Assembly: GCF_004339675.1 (NCBI RefSeq)
Contig: NZ_SLVM01000008.1
Span: 1-64,000, forward strand
Reading direction: 5' to 3'
Source of the DNA: Rhodovulum steppense
GTDB taxonomy: Bacteria; Pseudomonadota; Alphaproteobacteria; Rhodobacterales; Rhodobacteraceae
Length of the DNA stretch: 64,000 nucleotides
Each line of letters starts with the position of its first letter. Position 1 is the first letter of the stretch. Below are positions 16,657 through 24,171 of this stretch, piece by piece. Under the pieces are notes generated by a model. The model did not search any database and had not been told where the DNA came from. It saw only the letters and a program-made list of their open reading frames with translations. A program made the translations under genes and the position numbers.

Positions 16657-16872
16657 TCAGAGTCCTTTCGATGTTTGGGGAAGGATGCGAGAGGCAGGGC
16701 GCCTGTGCATCGACTCAATCTCGGCATCGATCGCAGCGAGCGCCCGTGCCATTTCCGAGTCCGACTTGTAGAAGACAGACTCGCCGTTGCTGTCCCGGAC
16801 TTCGCGGAGCCCGCCGTAGCGGGACTCCTGAAGCCGGGTGCGCCATTCGGTCAGTTGCGCAAGCGTCGCCAT
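16657..16872 (-). CDS. gpW-like head-tail joining protein
   Basis: A 71-residue protein of the phage head-tail joining (gpW-like) type. The pattern LAQLTEWRTRLQESRYGGLREVRDSNGESVFYKS..MARALAAIDAEI is the usual one: helix, short beta hairpin, helix. gpW plugs filled lambda heads and makes the site for tail attachment. The ATG at 16872 overlaps the capsid stop by one base (TGATG); a GTG one codon earlier is possible. In this element it is the natural hand-over point to a helper tail. Confidence 0.8.
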   Translation of the reverse strand: MATLAQLTEWRTRLQESRYGGLREVRDSNGESVFYKSDSEMARALAAIDAEIESMHRRPASRILPQTSKGL

Positions 16873-18620
16873 CACGCGGCCGAATAGTAGGCGCCGCGCC
16901 AGTCGAGCCAGCCGCAGCCAAAGTCGAGGAAGGCCCGGAACGACATTCCGAGGGTTTCCCAGGATTCCATGCGCTGGATTTGGACGCCCGGCGCGGCCGC
17001 AAGATAGGCGTATTGGAGCGACGCCAGCCGCGCCGGATCCGCCATCAGGAACCAGCCTGCGCCGGTCAAGCGGGGCTCGATGACCAGTTCCAACTTCCCT
17101 GCAAACGGGTTCGCGTCGTCAGTTTTCGGGGCGTAGATCGCGGACAGAAAACGTTCAGCGTCGGTTTCCATCGCCGGCGAAACGATCAGGTACTTCGGCG
17201 CGGCATCGATGATGGTTTTGCCGTCGAGTCCCTTCACTGTGCGCATGTGGGCGCGCGCCGACGCGACTTCGTCGAAGAGTCCCGCTTGATTGAAATCGAC
17301 CGTGCCCAGGTTGCCCCGGCTGGCGTCGAAGACCGGCGTTCCGTCGCTCAGGTCCGGGTTTGCCGTCAGCAGCGAAACCAGTTCGTCCGCTTCAGTCTGC
17401 GCTGCGGCCTGCCCCATCGCGGCGGTCATGTCGCCCAGAAGGTTCAGGTCATCATCGATCATCAGCTTTCGGCTGACGTTGATCTTGCGGCCGAAGGTGC
17501 GAAGGTGAAGCGTCTCGCCGTTCTCGGCACGGGACGTGGCCTTGAACTCGCCTTGCTCCGTCATCTCTTCGAGTCGACCCATCTCGCCAAGGCGGATCGA
17601 CGTCGACTCCTTGAAGTTCGGCAGGGTGCGTTGCCGCGCCAGCGCCTTCAGCGGGCTTTCGGCTGCCCGGTAGGCTTCAGCCGCGACCTTGCCCATGGCG
17701 TTGCTCACAACCAGGGGGAAGTCGGACGTGCCATGCGCTGCGCGCTGAAACAGTTCGTCGGTCGAAAGTCCGCGGACGGACACGCCCGAACGGGCCAGGG
17801 CATCGGCAGCCATTTCCTTCAGGCTCAGGCCCACGAAATCACGGCTCGCTTCGGGCAGCTCGCCACCGGCCATGCGGAATGCAAGTGCATCGGCCTGCCG
17901 CGTGCGCAGGGCTGCTGGATCGTCGGAAGAATGCCCAACGCGGATCTGCGGAAGGCTGCGGCGCCGGGTCAGGGCTTCGTCGCGGCCCGACTGCCGGATT
18001 TCGTCGTCGGTCAGTTCGTCGGCGGCTTCGGTCATGCGGGTTGCCCAATCTTCGGGAAGGGCATGGGCACTGCGGATGCGCTGAATCAGCTCGGCGCGGT
18101 CGTTTTCATTGTCTAGGGGCATGGGGGTTCCACTCCTGAAAGTTGCGCCGGGGTCGGCAGCGATTGCGACGGCGCTGGCTTCGTGAATCTGCCAGGCGAC
18201 GGCGGTTCGAACCCGCTGGCCTTGCCCATCTCGGGACTCCTGCCAACGGGTCACGCGGTATCCGACTGACACGCCGCGAAGGGTGCCCTCAGAAATTCGT
18301 TCGATGATCGGCGCTGCATCGGCGGCGCCGGAAAGGCGGAAGGTTGCGACAAGCTGTCCGCTCTCCATCCGGTGAGTTTCCAAAACGCCGATAACGTCGC
18401 GGGCACTGCCCTGCCGGTGCCCGTCCAGTAGCGGAACGCCTGTCAGGTTCGACAGGTCGAGGCCGGCGGGGTCGAGACGTTCGACATAGGCGCCGCGCGC
18501 ATCGCGCCGGGTCACGTCCGCGAAGGTGGAAATGGTCGCTTCAACCGTGCGGGCGTCAGCGTCGAAGCTGCCGATCGACAAAGACGCTGACCGATGCAGG
18601 GCAATATCATGTCCGGTCAT
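16872..18620 (-). CDS. fused prohead protease and HK97-fold major capsid protein
   Basis: A 582-residue fusion. Residues about 1-165 are a U35-type prohead protease, with the catalytic pattern PLLDGH (His68), SEGTLRGVSVGYRV (Ser118) and IHEASAVAIAADPGA. A charged, scaffold-like linker (about 170-270) follows. Residues about 285-582 look like an HK97-fold major capsid protein (for example EMTEQGEFK, TFGRKINVSRKLMIDDDLN, KYLIVSPAMETDAE and the ending GWLDWRGAYYSAA). Protease and shell would be made as one chain and presumably self-cleave. I chose ATG 18620; 18641 is an alternative. It overlaps the small ORF upstream by 14 bases. Confidence 0.9.
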   Translation of the reverse strand: MTGHDIALHRSASLSIGSFDADARTVEATISTFADVTRRDARGAYVERLDPAGLDLSNLTGVPLLDGHRQGSARDVIGVLETHRMESGQLVATFRLSGAADAAPIIERISEGTLRGVSVGYRVTRWQESRDGQGQRVRTAVAWQIHEASAVAIAADPGATFRSGTPMPLDNENDRAELIQRIRSAHALPEDWATRMTEAADELTDDEIRQSGRDEALTRRRSLPQIRVGHSSDDPAALRTRQADALAFRMAGGELPEASRDFVGLSLKEMAADALARSGVSVRGLSTDELFQRAAHGTSDFPLVVSNAMGKVAAEAYRAAESPLKALARQRTLPNFKESTSIRLGEMGRLEEMTEQGEFKATSRAENGETLHLRTFGRKINVSRKLMIDDDLNLLGDMTAAMGQAAAQTEADELVSLLTANPDLSDGTPVFDASRGNLGTVDFNQAGLFDEVASARAHMRTVKGLDGKTIIDAAPKYLIVSPAMETDAERFLSAIYAPKTDDANPFAGKLELVIEPRLTGAGWFLMADPARLASLQYAYLAAAPGVQIQRMESWETLGMSFRAFLDFGCGWLDWRGAYYSAA

Positions 18621-18765
18621 CGATCGACTCCTTTTGAGCATCGGCCATGGGTCGCCCATCGCGGTCGAGGTATTGCCCGGTTCGCGGCACGAATATCCGG
18701 GTTGCCCGCTCAACGTTCACAGTGAAGCGGCGCCGCAGTTCGGTCGGTTCAATCTTCGCTCGCAT
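18607..18765 (-). CDS. small head-gene-cluster ORF
   Basis: A 52-residue basic protein, beginning MRAKIEPTELRRRFTVNVER, with a TRIFVPRTGQYLDRDGRPM centre. It overlaps the portal end by 17 bases and the protease-capsid start by 14, so it fits exactly between two head genes. Lambdoid clusters often have a tiny gene here, but I see no recognisable domain. Longer reading from 18798 is possible. Confidence 0.55.
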   Translation of the reverse strand: MRAKIEPTELRRRFTVNVERATRIFVPRTGQYLDRDGRPMADAQKESIDDRT

Positions 18766-20095
18766 TGGGCGTCCTTTCGGCTGCGATTTCGTCTTCAAGG
18801 TCGTCGGGAACCCATCCGCGTTCCGCTATTGCCTTGCGGCGACTTGTCAAACCCGCTTCGATTTCAGCGACAGTCGCGTTGATGTCTTTCAGCGGATCGA
18901 CTTGCAGCGGTTTCGGCGGCAGCCAATCCGCGCGCAAATAGTGGCCGGGATTCTGTTCGAAATCCGGCGCATCGATTTGGTCCGTCAGGATTCCGTGCCG
19001 AATGACTGCCCGCCAGGTCGGCGCCAGGAGTTGCGGCACAAGAATCTGATACTGGATCTGTTCGACGCGCTGCCGAAACGGAAGCAGACCAGCGCGCAAT
19101 GAACTGTAATTCGCTCCTGTCAGATCGCCGGAAAGCAGATGATCGGGCAGCCCAAGACCGGCGGCAAGCTGGCGCAGGTTCAACTTCAGAAACGAGTCGA
19201 TCTGTTGCGCCTGTTGCGGGCTGGCGAATTTAATATCCCATCCGCCCCCTAAGCGTTGCAGGGTGCCAGGTTCGAGTGACGGCACGTCTTCGCCTTCAAA
19301 CGGGTCTTCCCCACCAACAGCGTTTTGATTTGTGACGAATGCGCAGAACATGGCGGCGGTCTTCGCCCCGACTAGGAGCGCATCGCAAAGTTGATCGAAA
19401 TCGGATGCCGGCAACACGACTGGCGCCAGCCAAGACACGCCGCGGAGTTGTCCCGGCGCGATCGGCCGGAAGACGTGCAAGACGTTTGCGGCGTCGATAC
19501 GCTGCGCCGGGGCATAGTTCGCGAAGACCGAAGCCGGGCGTTCGGGGATGATCCAGAAGGCATCGCGACGCCCGTTCGCGTCAACTTCCACGCCTGCGAA
19601 GATCGCGCGACCCTCGGGCAACTCGGCAGTTCTGCTTTCGTCCAGAAGTTCGGGCGGCAGGGCGCGCAGGCGTGGCCCTTCGTCAGTGTCGATCAGCAGC
19701 GCCAGACCTTCGCCCGCAGTGACCATCGATTGCGCAATCTGCGCCTGAATGCCCCAAAAGTCGGCCCGCCCTTCGGCGTCCGCCTCAGTCGCCCACGCTT
19801 CAAAATACGCATTCAGCGCGCGACGCGTTGCCTTGTCAGGGTGCCGCGAAGTCGGTTGGATGCCGGCGCCGACAAGCGCCCCGGTCCAGTTCGCCACGCC
19901 TTGGGAAAGCCAAGGGTTGTTGTTCGCCAGATAGGCCGCGCGGCTGCGGAGCGATGCACCGGCAGCGGCGACTTCCGGGTTGATCTTGCCAAAACTGCCC
20001 ATGCCCGATGCGCGCCGGCCCCCGGCCGCACCGTCGAAGCGGCGAATGGCTGGCGGTTCAGCTTTGCGGGTGAAGAGGCGCGAAAGAAGGCCCAT
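18749..20095 (-). CDS. phage portal protein (lambda gpB family)
   Basis: A 448-residue portal, the dodecameric ring through which DNA enters and leaves the head. Family features are the N-terminal ASLRSRAAYLANNNPWLSQGVANWTGALVGAGIQP, the central VTAGEGLALL and the SFLKLNLRQLAAGLGLPDHLLSGDLTGANYSS block. It is shorter than lambda gpB, mainly at the C-terminus, and still ends in a charged tail. Its ATG shares a base with the stop of the upstream regulator-like gene. Confidence 0.92.
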   Translation of the reverse strand: MGLLSRLFTRKAEPPAIRRFDGAAGGRRASGMGSFGKINPEVAAAGASLRSRAAYLANNNPWLSQGVANWTGALVGAGIQPTSRHPDKATRRALNAYFEAWATEADAEGRADFWGIQAQIAQSMVTAGEGLALLIDTDEGPRLRALPPELLDESRTAELPEGRAIFAGVEVDANGRRDAFWIIPERPASVFANYAPAQRIDAANVLHVFRPIAPGQLRGVSWLAPVVLPASDFDQLCDALLVGAKTAAMFCAFVTNQNAVGGEDPFEGEDVPSLEPGTLQRLGGGWDIKFASPQQAQQIDSFLKLNLRQLAAGLGLPDHLLSGDLTGANYSSLRAGLLPFRQRVEQIQYQILVPQLLAPTWRAVIRHGILTDQIDAPDFEQNPGHYLRADWLPPKPLQVDPLKDINATVAEIEAGLTSRRKAIAERGWVPDDLEDEIAAERTPNASED

Positions 20096-20631
20096 CAGAC
20101 TTCAGACTCGTGCAAGGCGGCATGAAGCGGCAGCGCGATAGAAGTGAACCGGATATACAGTGCACCTTCGATCGTTCCTGAAACACTTACAGTGTCAGGC
20201 GCCAGCGGATCAGCAGCGCCGCGGCGCATCCGCACTTCATCCCGCAGCCAGTTGCCGTAAACGCCAGCGCTTTCTTGCTCGGGAACGCGAATCCAACTAA
20301 TTTCAATCAGCCACAGCGAAGGTTGCGCGGCTGACAGGTCAGTAATCGCCCGTTCCATCAGGGCTTTGTCGTCCAGATCAGAACCCAGCTTTGCCAAGTT
20401 CTCGGATGACAGCCCCATATCGATCGCTGCCATCAGGACGCGCGCCCGGAACAGTTCTGACGCCGTGAACAGAAGCGCCCCCTTCGGCCCGTAGCGGTCA
20501 GGCAACGGGCGCATGAGCCCGCGCGCAGCAAGACCCTTTAACTGATTGAATACCTTTTCGGTATTCGGCCGTTTCTCGGTTTCACTGATAACCGTTGTGA
20601 AGTCGCGCAGTGTGTAAATCCGGGTTTGCAT
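20095..20631 (-). CDS. putative MerR-like regulator leading the head operon
   Basis: A 178-residue protein of unknown family. Residues about 12-75 (KVFNQLKGLAARGLMRPLPDRYGPKGALLFTASELFRARVLMAA) suggest a MerR-type winged helix-turn-helix; the rest is a mixed C-terminal domain. ATG 20631 has a strong GGAGG ribosome site and lies 24 bases from a candidate -10. As first gene of the minus-strand operon (portal, capsid, joiner, decoration, AlpA, integrase) it is well placed to control it. The regulator role is inference. Confidence 0.6.
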   Translation of the reverse strand: MQTRIYTLRDFTTVISETEKRPNTEKVFNQLKGLAARGLMRPLPDRYGPKGALLFTASELFRARVLMAAIDMGLSSENLAKLGSDLDDKALMERAITDLSAAQPSLWLIEISWIRVPEQESAGVYGNWLRDEVRMRRGAADPLAPDTVSVSGTIEGALYIRFTSIALPLHAALHESEV

Positions 20632-20655
20632 GGCGGAACCTCCGTTGTTCCGGCC

Positions 20656-20685
20656 AGCATACCGATACGCAAAATGATGAGTCAA
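20656..20685 (-). promoter_or_regulatory. promoter of the satellite head operon
   Basis: On the minus strand TTGACT (complement of 20680-20685) and TATGCT (complement of 20656-20661) are separated by 18 bases, upstream of the GGAGG site and ATG at 20631. It is the best sigma-70-like promoter in the element. Confidence 0.5.
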
Positions 20686-20839
20686 CATCAAAGATTCTGC
20701 TGGATTTACTAATTCCGAATGTGCTAGAAGGGTGTTGCTGCATCATGGGAGTGATGTTGCCATGTCTGCCAACGCGGGCGGCGGGGCTTAAGACTCGTCA
20801 TCCTCGGCCCTGCCGCCCGCACCCTCACGGAGTTGACCC

Positions 20840-21007
20840 ATGCCAAATGCCAAACGACGCGCGGTCCGGAACTACGCAAAGGCGTTGAACGCTTCCGGGG
20901 TGCCCTTCGAGTTCGCGGCAGCATGTGTCGCAAAATGGCTGCAAACACGCGGGCTTCCGATCACGGGTGAGAATCTGGACATTGCATTCTGCGCCTTCTA
21001 CGATTGA
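20840..21007 (+). CDS. 55-residue plus-strand ORF in the satellite control region
   Basis: The frame starts MPNAKRRAVRNYAKALNASG and ends ENLDIAFCAFYD. It is basic at the N-terminus, helical in prediction (FEFAAACVAKWLQTRG), and opposite in strand to almost all other element genes. A CGGAG sequence lies about 9 bases before the ATG. The composition looks like a real small protein, perhaps a DNA-binding or anti-repressor-like factor, but no family is recognised. Confidence 0.5.
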   Translation: MPNAKRRAVRNYAKALNASGVPFEFAAACVAKWLQTRGLPITGENLDIAFCAFYD

Positions 21008-21008
21008 T

Positions 21009-21032
21009 TCACTTATTAAGTGACGATCACTT
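21009..21032. promoter_or_regulatory. operator-like array of three alternating half-sites
   Basis: TCACTT (21009-21014), AAGTGA (21018-21023) and TCACTT (21027-21032) alternate in orientation at a 9-base period with 3-base spacers ATT and CGA. Each neighbouring pair makes a 15-bp palindrome. The site lies between the two plus-strand small genes and 65 bases before the second. This is what a cooperative dimeric regulator site would look like. Confidence 0.55.
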
Positions 21033-21096
21033 TAGACGTCCGTAGGAATGTTGGGCGAATCTGCTAAGCTGGACTTCTCAGAAGAAGGAGTCGCAG

Positions 21097-21360
21097 ATGT
21101 TTGCACCGATCATATCAATTCCGATAAACGAAATCGAACCGGAGTCCGTTGTATGGCGTGGCCCGTGGTTCGGAGATGCGCTTGAAGCGTCGGCCGGACA
21201 AGCCGCCGTCCTTCAAGGCGACGCAGGGATGATGCCGGGTTACTTTGCCGGCAACGGCTTTATCTCACGCGCCGACTTAGCCTGTGCCTCACTTTCGGAG
21301 GCAAGCGTGCGAGCAAAGGAGCTCGCTCAAGCGATGTGCTGTTCTAAAAAGGCATCGTAA
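21097..21360 (+). CDS. 87-residue plus-strand ORF in the satellite
   Basis: A hypothetical protein starting MFAPIISIPINEIEPESVVW, with a mixed middle and a helical, alanine-rich end (SLSEASVRAKELAQAM). A strong ribosome site (AGAAGGAG, about 21082-21089) precedes the ATG, supporting translation. The upstream half-site array suggests regulated expression. No domain is recognised; its place fits a satellite accessory or control gene. Confidence 0.55.
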   Translation: MFAPIISIPINEIEPESVVWRGPWFGDALEASAGQAAVLQGDAGMMPGYFAGNGFISRADLACASLSEASVRAKELAQAMCCSKKAS

Positions 21361-21380
21361 TCGGATGTGTCGCAAATTAC

Positions 21381-21590
21381 CTAGTAACCAAGATATTTCG
21401 CTACTCCATCTACAGCTTCGCAGAATACCTTCGCATCTTCATGCGAAAGGCAAATGCTCTGTCCGTTTAGGTTCAAGTAGAGTTGTGGGCCGTTGCCCAT
21501 GGCTCCCGAAGTACCGAGTTCCAAATCTACCTCTTTTCCCGAAAAGTTATCTACAACCTTCCGATTTCCGAAATGCATAATTGTACCCAT
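21381..21590 (-). CDS. small hypothetical protein after the large terminase
   Basis: A 69-residue protein beginning MGTIMHFGNRKVVDNFSGKE and ending AVDGVAKYLGY. It reads as a small alpha/beta fold. The start lies five bases after the terminase stop, suggesting one transcript. The codon choice is less GC-biased than in neighbouring host genes. It converges with the plus-strand ORF ending at 21360. Function unknown. Confidence 0.5.
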   Translation of the reverse strand: MGTIMHFGNRKVVDNFSGKEVDLELGTSGAMGNGPQLYLNLNGQSICLSHEDAKVFCEAVDGVAKYLGY

Positions 21591-21594
21591 TTTC

Positions 21595-23352
21595 TTATCT
21601 CCCCATCCAATGTGATCGACTAACTCTAGACTTTGCTTTTGGTGCCGCAGGACTCGCCAGTTCTGCTGCCCGTGCCTCAACCTTCTGCCCGATCAAATGC
21701 CGCGCTGCCCAAGAGTAAACCGTCGCATCCAGTGACTCCGCCCGTTTCCCTTTGATCCGCTCAAACCGAGCTTGCGGCGTTCCTCGCGTATATCGCACCA
21801 CGCGACGTTCACTTGTCAACTGTTCAAAGTATACACTTTCCAACGCATCGCCAAACCGGACACCTTGCCCGCGCGAAAGGCGGTTGAACAACTGCGATTT
21901 TATCGCATCGACGCCAGCGAGCCAAAGCGGGCTGCCCTTCGACCCAGATCGCTGAAGGAACGGGCGGCTGAAGCCCTGAACGCCCTTGATACTGACCACA
22001 CGGCGCCCGAACCGCGGTGCCGTGAAGCCGTGCACAATCTCAGTGTGCCCGCCGTCGCCACTATCGACGCAGGCGGCATCAATGCCGATCGTGCCGCCCT
22101 TCGGGTGCTTCCAACGTTCCCGCAACAGGTAGTCCAGGTCCGCCCAGATCGCTTCGCCGTCGATCGGCCCCCAGAACACTTCATGCGACAGAATAAACAG
22201 GTCAGACTCGCCGTGCCCCATAATGACAGCCTCAAGCCGATCGTCTTGGCAATCGACTCCTACTGTCAGGAACAAGACTTCCGGCGGCAATGCCTCCAGG
22301 TTGAAAGTCTCCCGCTGTTCGAACAGGGCGCGTTCGTCCAGATCCTCACCTTCGGTCTTCCACGGTTCGCCTAGAACCAGGTTCGTGAACGTTTGAAGTG
22401 TATCGGGGCTACGCTTCGCCTTCAGGAACTCGGCCACCAGCTTGCCCCATCGGGCATTGAAATGCGGGCTGACAAGGGCGTTGATCCTGAAGCCCGCATG
22501 TCCCTTCACGTCCGGCGCCGTTGCTCGCCAACGCCCTGCCGCGACCATCGCAGGCTTGTGCCGCTCTTCCACGATGCAGCCGTTCGACGGACAAACCCAA
22601 TGCGCCGAGTCCGGGTCGCCTTCGGTCCATCGCAAATCAGCCCACCGGACTTCCGCAAAATCGCCGCAACTCGGGCAGCACACTTCAAAAACCCGCTTGT
22701 CGGATTGATCGTAAAGCCGCGTCGCAGGCCCGAAATCGAAGACGGGAGTCGATCCTGCAATGATTTTCCGATCGCGAAAAGTCAGTGTGCGCATGGTCGC
22801 CAGTTCGATCGGGTCGCCTTCCTGGCTGACTTCGAATCCGTCTATTTCGTCCATTATCAGCAGCTTGGAAGTGTGCCGTCGCAAATTTCGGGGCGACTTG
22901 GCCGCGACGAATTTTAGGCTTCCCCCTGCGAACCTGCGGTTGAGCATGGTCGAGCGGCCGGACTCGTCGGCTTCGTCGGACAGCAGGCCGCGAAGTTCCG
23001 GCGAAGCTTCGAAGATGCCTTCCAGATCGACGGCATAATCTCGGGCATCGTCACTGGTCGGCAGAACTGACAGGATCGGGCAAGGCGTGTTCGCCACATG
23101 CGCCGCGATGATACCCGACAGGAGCGCGGTATAGCCGATGCGCGCTGACTTCAGGACTGTGACACGCTCAATTTCAGGATCGTCGATCGCATCGCAGATG
23201 CCGCGCTGATAGGCCCAGAGTTGCATTTTTCCGGGCAATGCCGATGCAGTCTGTGGAAGGTAGATGTTTGACTCGATCCAGTCGGCCAGCGGAATGGCTG
23301 GCGGCGGGCGTAGGGCTTGCAGCGCGTTGCTTGCGGTCAGTTCAATTCCCAT
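21595..23352 (-). CDS. terminase large subunit (GpA family)
   Basis: A 585-residue packaging motor and nuclease of the lambda gpA type. The N-terminal adaptor is followed by the deviant Walker A of this family, KSARIGYT (68-75), and Walker B-like LLIMDEIDGF. A zinc-ribbon-like pair (CCPSCGDF and WVCPSNGC) follows. The nuclease part begins at TVGVDCQDDRLEAVIMGHG. I chose ATG 23352, which overlaps the small terminase stop by 11 bases; the longer frame would overlap it further. It belongs to the right-hand minus-strand operon starting with the primase. Confidence 0.93.
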   Translation of the reverse strand: MGIELTASNALQALRPPPAIPLADWIESNIYLPQTASALPGKMQLWAYQRGICDAIDDPEIERVTVLKSARIGYTALLSGIIAAHVANTPCPILSVLPTSDDARDYAVDLEGIFEASPELRGLLSDEADESGRSTMLNRRFAGGSLKFVAAKSPRNLRRHTSKLLIMDEIDGFEVSQEGDPIELATMRTLTFRDRKIIAGSTPVFDFGPATRLYDQSDKRVFEVCCPSCGDFAEVRWADLRWTEGDPDSAHWVCPSNGCIVEERHKPAMVAAGRWRATAPDVKGHAGFRINALVSPHFNARWGKLVAEFLKAKRSPDTLQTFTNLVLGEPWKTEGEDLDERALFEQRETFNLEALPPEVLFLTVGVDCQDDRLEAVIMGHGESDLFILSHEVFWGPIDGEAIWADLDYLLRERWKHPKGGTIGIDAACVDSGDGGHTEIVHGFTAPRFGRRVVSIKGVQGFSRPFLQRSGSKGSPLWLAGVDAIKSQLFNRLSRGQGVRFGDALESVYFEQLTSERRVVRYTRGTPQARFERIKGKRAESLDATVYSWAARHLIGQKVEARAAELASPAAPKAKSRVSRSHWMGR

Positions 23353-23974
23353 CCGACAACCTTTCAAGTGAGCGCCGGATCTCTCGGTCGATCTCGGCAA
23401 GGTCATGCGCGGTCAGGTGCGGCAGCTTGGCGCCAACTCTGGACGGCACCGCCAGAAGCCCGGCCCGAACATCGCGCAGGATCGATGCCCACTGCCGTTC
23501 GACGGCGGTTGCCTCCAGCAGTTCGCCGCGCGATGCAGCGTTCTTCAGTTCTTGCGCGTCGGCCTGCGCCCGCTTCACTCGGATCGATTCCGCTTTCAGA
23601 TCGCGATTGGCTTCCTCTTGCCCCTGTCTGCCGCCGCGCGACGCGGCATCGCGCAACTGCGCCAGGTAACGTGCAAGGCTGGCCCGAACATCGTACCGGC
23701 CGCGCCCCGATCGGATCAGGATTCCGTCGCGTGCCTTCGTGCGGATCTGACTTGCTCCAATTCCCAGAAGCGCCGCCATGCCCGACTCGTCGGTAATCGC
23801 AGGAATGGGCTCAGGAGGCCCTTCAGGCGCGGCGGGTCCACCGGCAGCGGATTGCCCCGAGTCATCGTTCCTTGAAGTTCCCATTAAGCGGGGCGGCACA
23901 TGGCGGCTGCCGGGTTCCGGTTCATCCCCTAGCAGTTCGCCCAAGTCGTCAATGAAGGTCACAGGTCCTGACAT
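23342..23974 (-). CDS. terminase small subunit (Nu1-like)
   Basis: A 210-residue protein. After an acidic, Pro/Gly-rich head (1-60), residues about 62-110 resemble a winged helix-turn-helix (MAALLGIGASQIRTKARDGI then GRYDVRASLARYLAQL), as in lambda Nu1. A charged coiled-coil segment follows (EEANRDLKAESIRVKRAQADAQELKNA), with a helical C-terminus. It should bind the satellite packaging site and recruit the large subunit. Its place directly upstream of a GpA-type gene supports the call. Confidence 0.82.
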   Translation of the reverse strand: MSGPVTFIDDLGELLGDEPEPGSRHVPPRLMGTSRNDDSGQSAAGGPAAPEGPPEPIPAITDESGMAALLGIGASQIRTKARDGILIRSGRGRYDVRASLARYLAQLRDAASRGGRQGQEEANRDLKAESIRVKRAQADAQELKNAASRGELLEATAVERQWASILRDVRAGLLAVPSRVGAKLPHLTAHDLAEIDREIRRSLERLSDGN

Positions 23975-24171
23975 ATCGGACTCCCAAGATTGAAAATTTC
24001 TGAAGAGCGGTTTTTTTCGCGGTCGGAGTCCCCCGCGTGGCCGCCCCCGAGGCAAGGACCCGCTGCCGATGCGACTGAATGCAGGATCGAACCAGTTGCA
24101 TGATCGATTTCAGCCAACGTTCGCGGTTCATGCGACGCGGCATCCGTGGTGCAGATCGGCAGGGGGATCAT
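23959..24171 (-). CDS. possible tiny gene between primase and terminase
   Basis: A 70-residue frame begins at an ATG overlapping the primase stop by 4 bases (ATGA) and ends 16 bases inside the small terminase start. That tight fit suggests a real coupled gene. The sequence (MIPLPICTTDAASHEPRTLA...) shows no known domain. A competing minus-strand frame (23949-24143) covers much of the same DNA, so neither is certain. Confidence 0.35.
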   Translation of the reverse strand: MIPLPICTTDAASHEPRTLAEIDHATGSILHSVASAAGPCLGGGHAGDSDREKNRSSEIFNLGSPICQDL

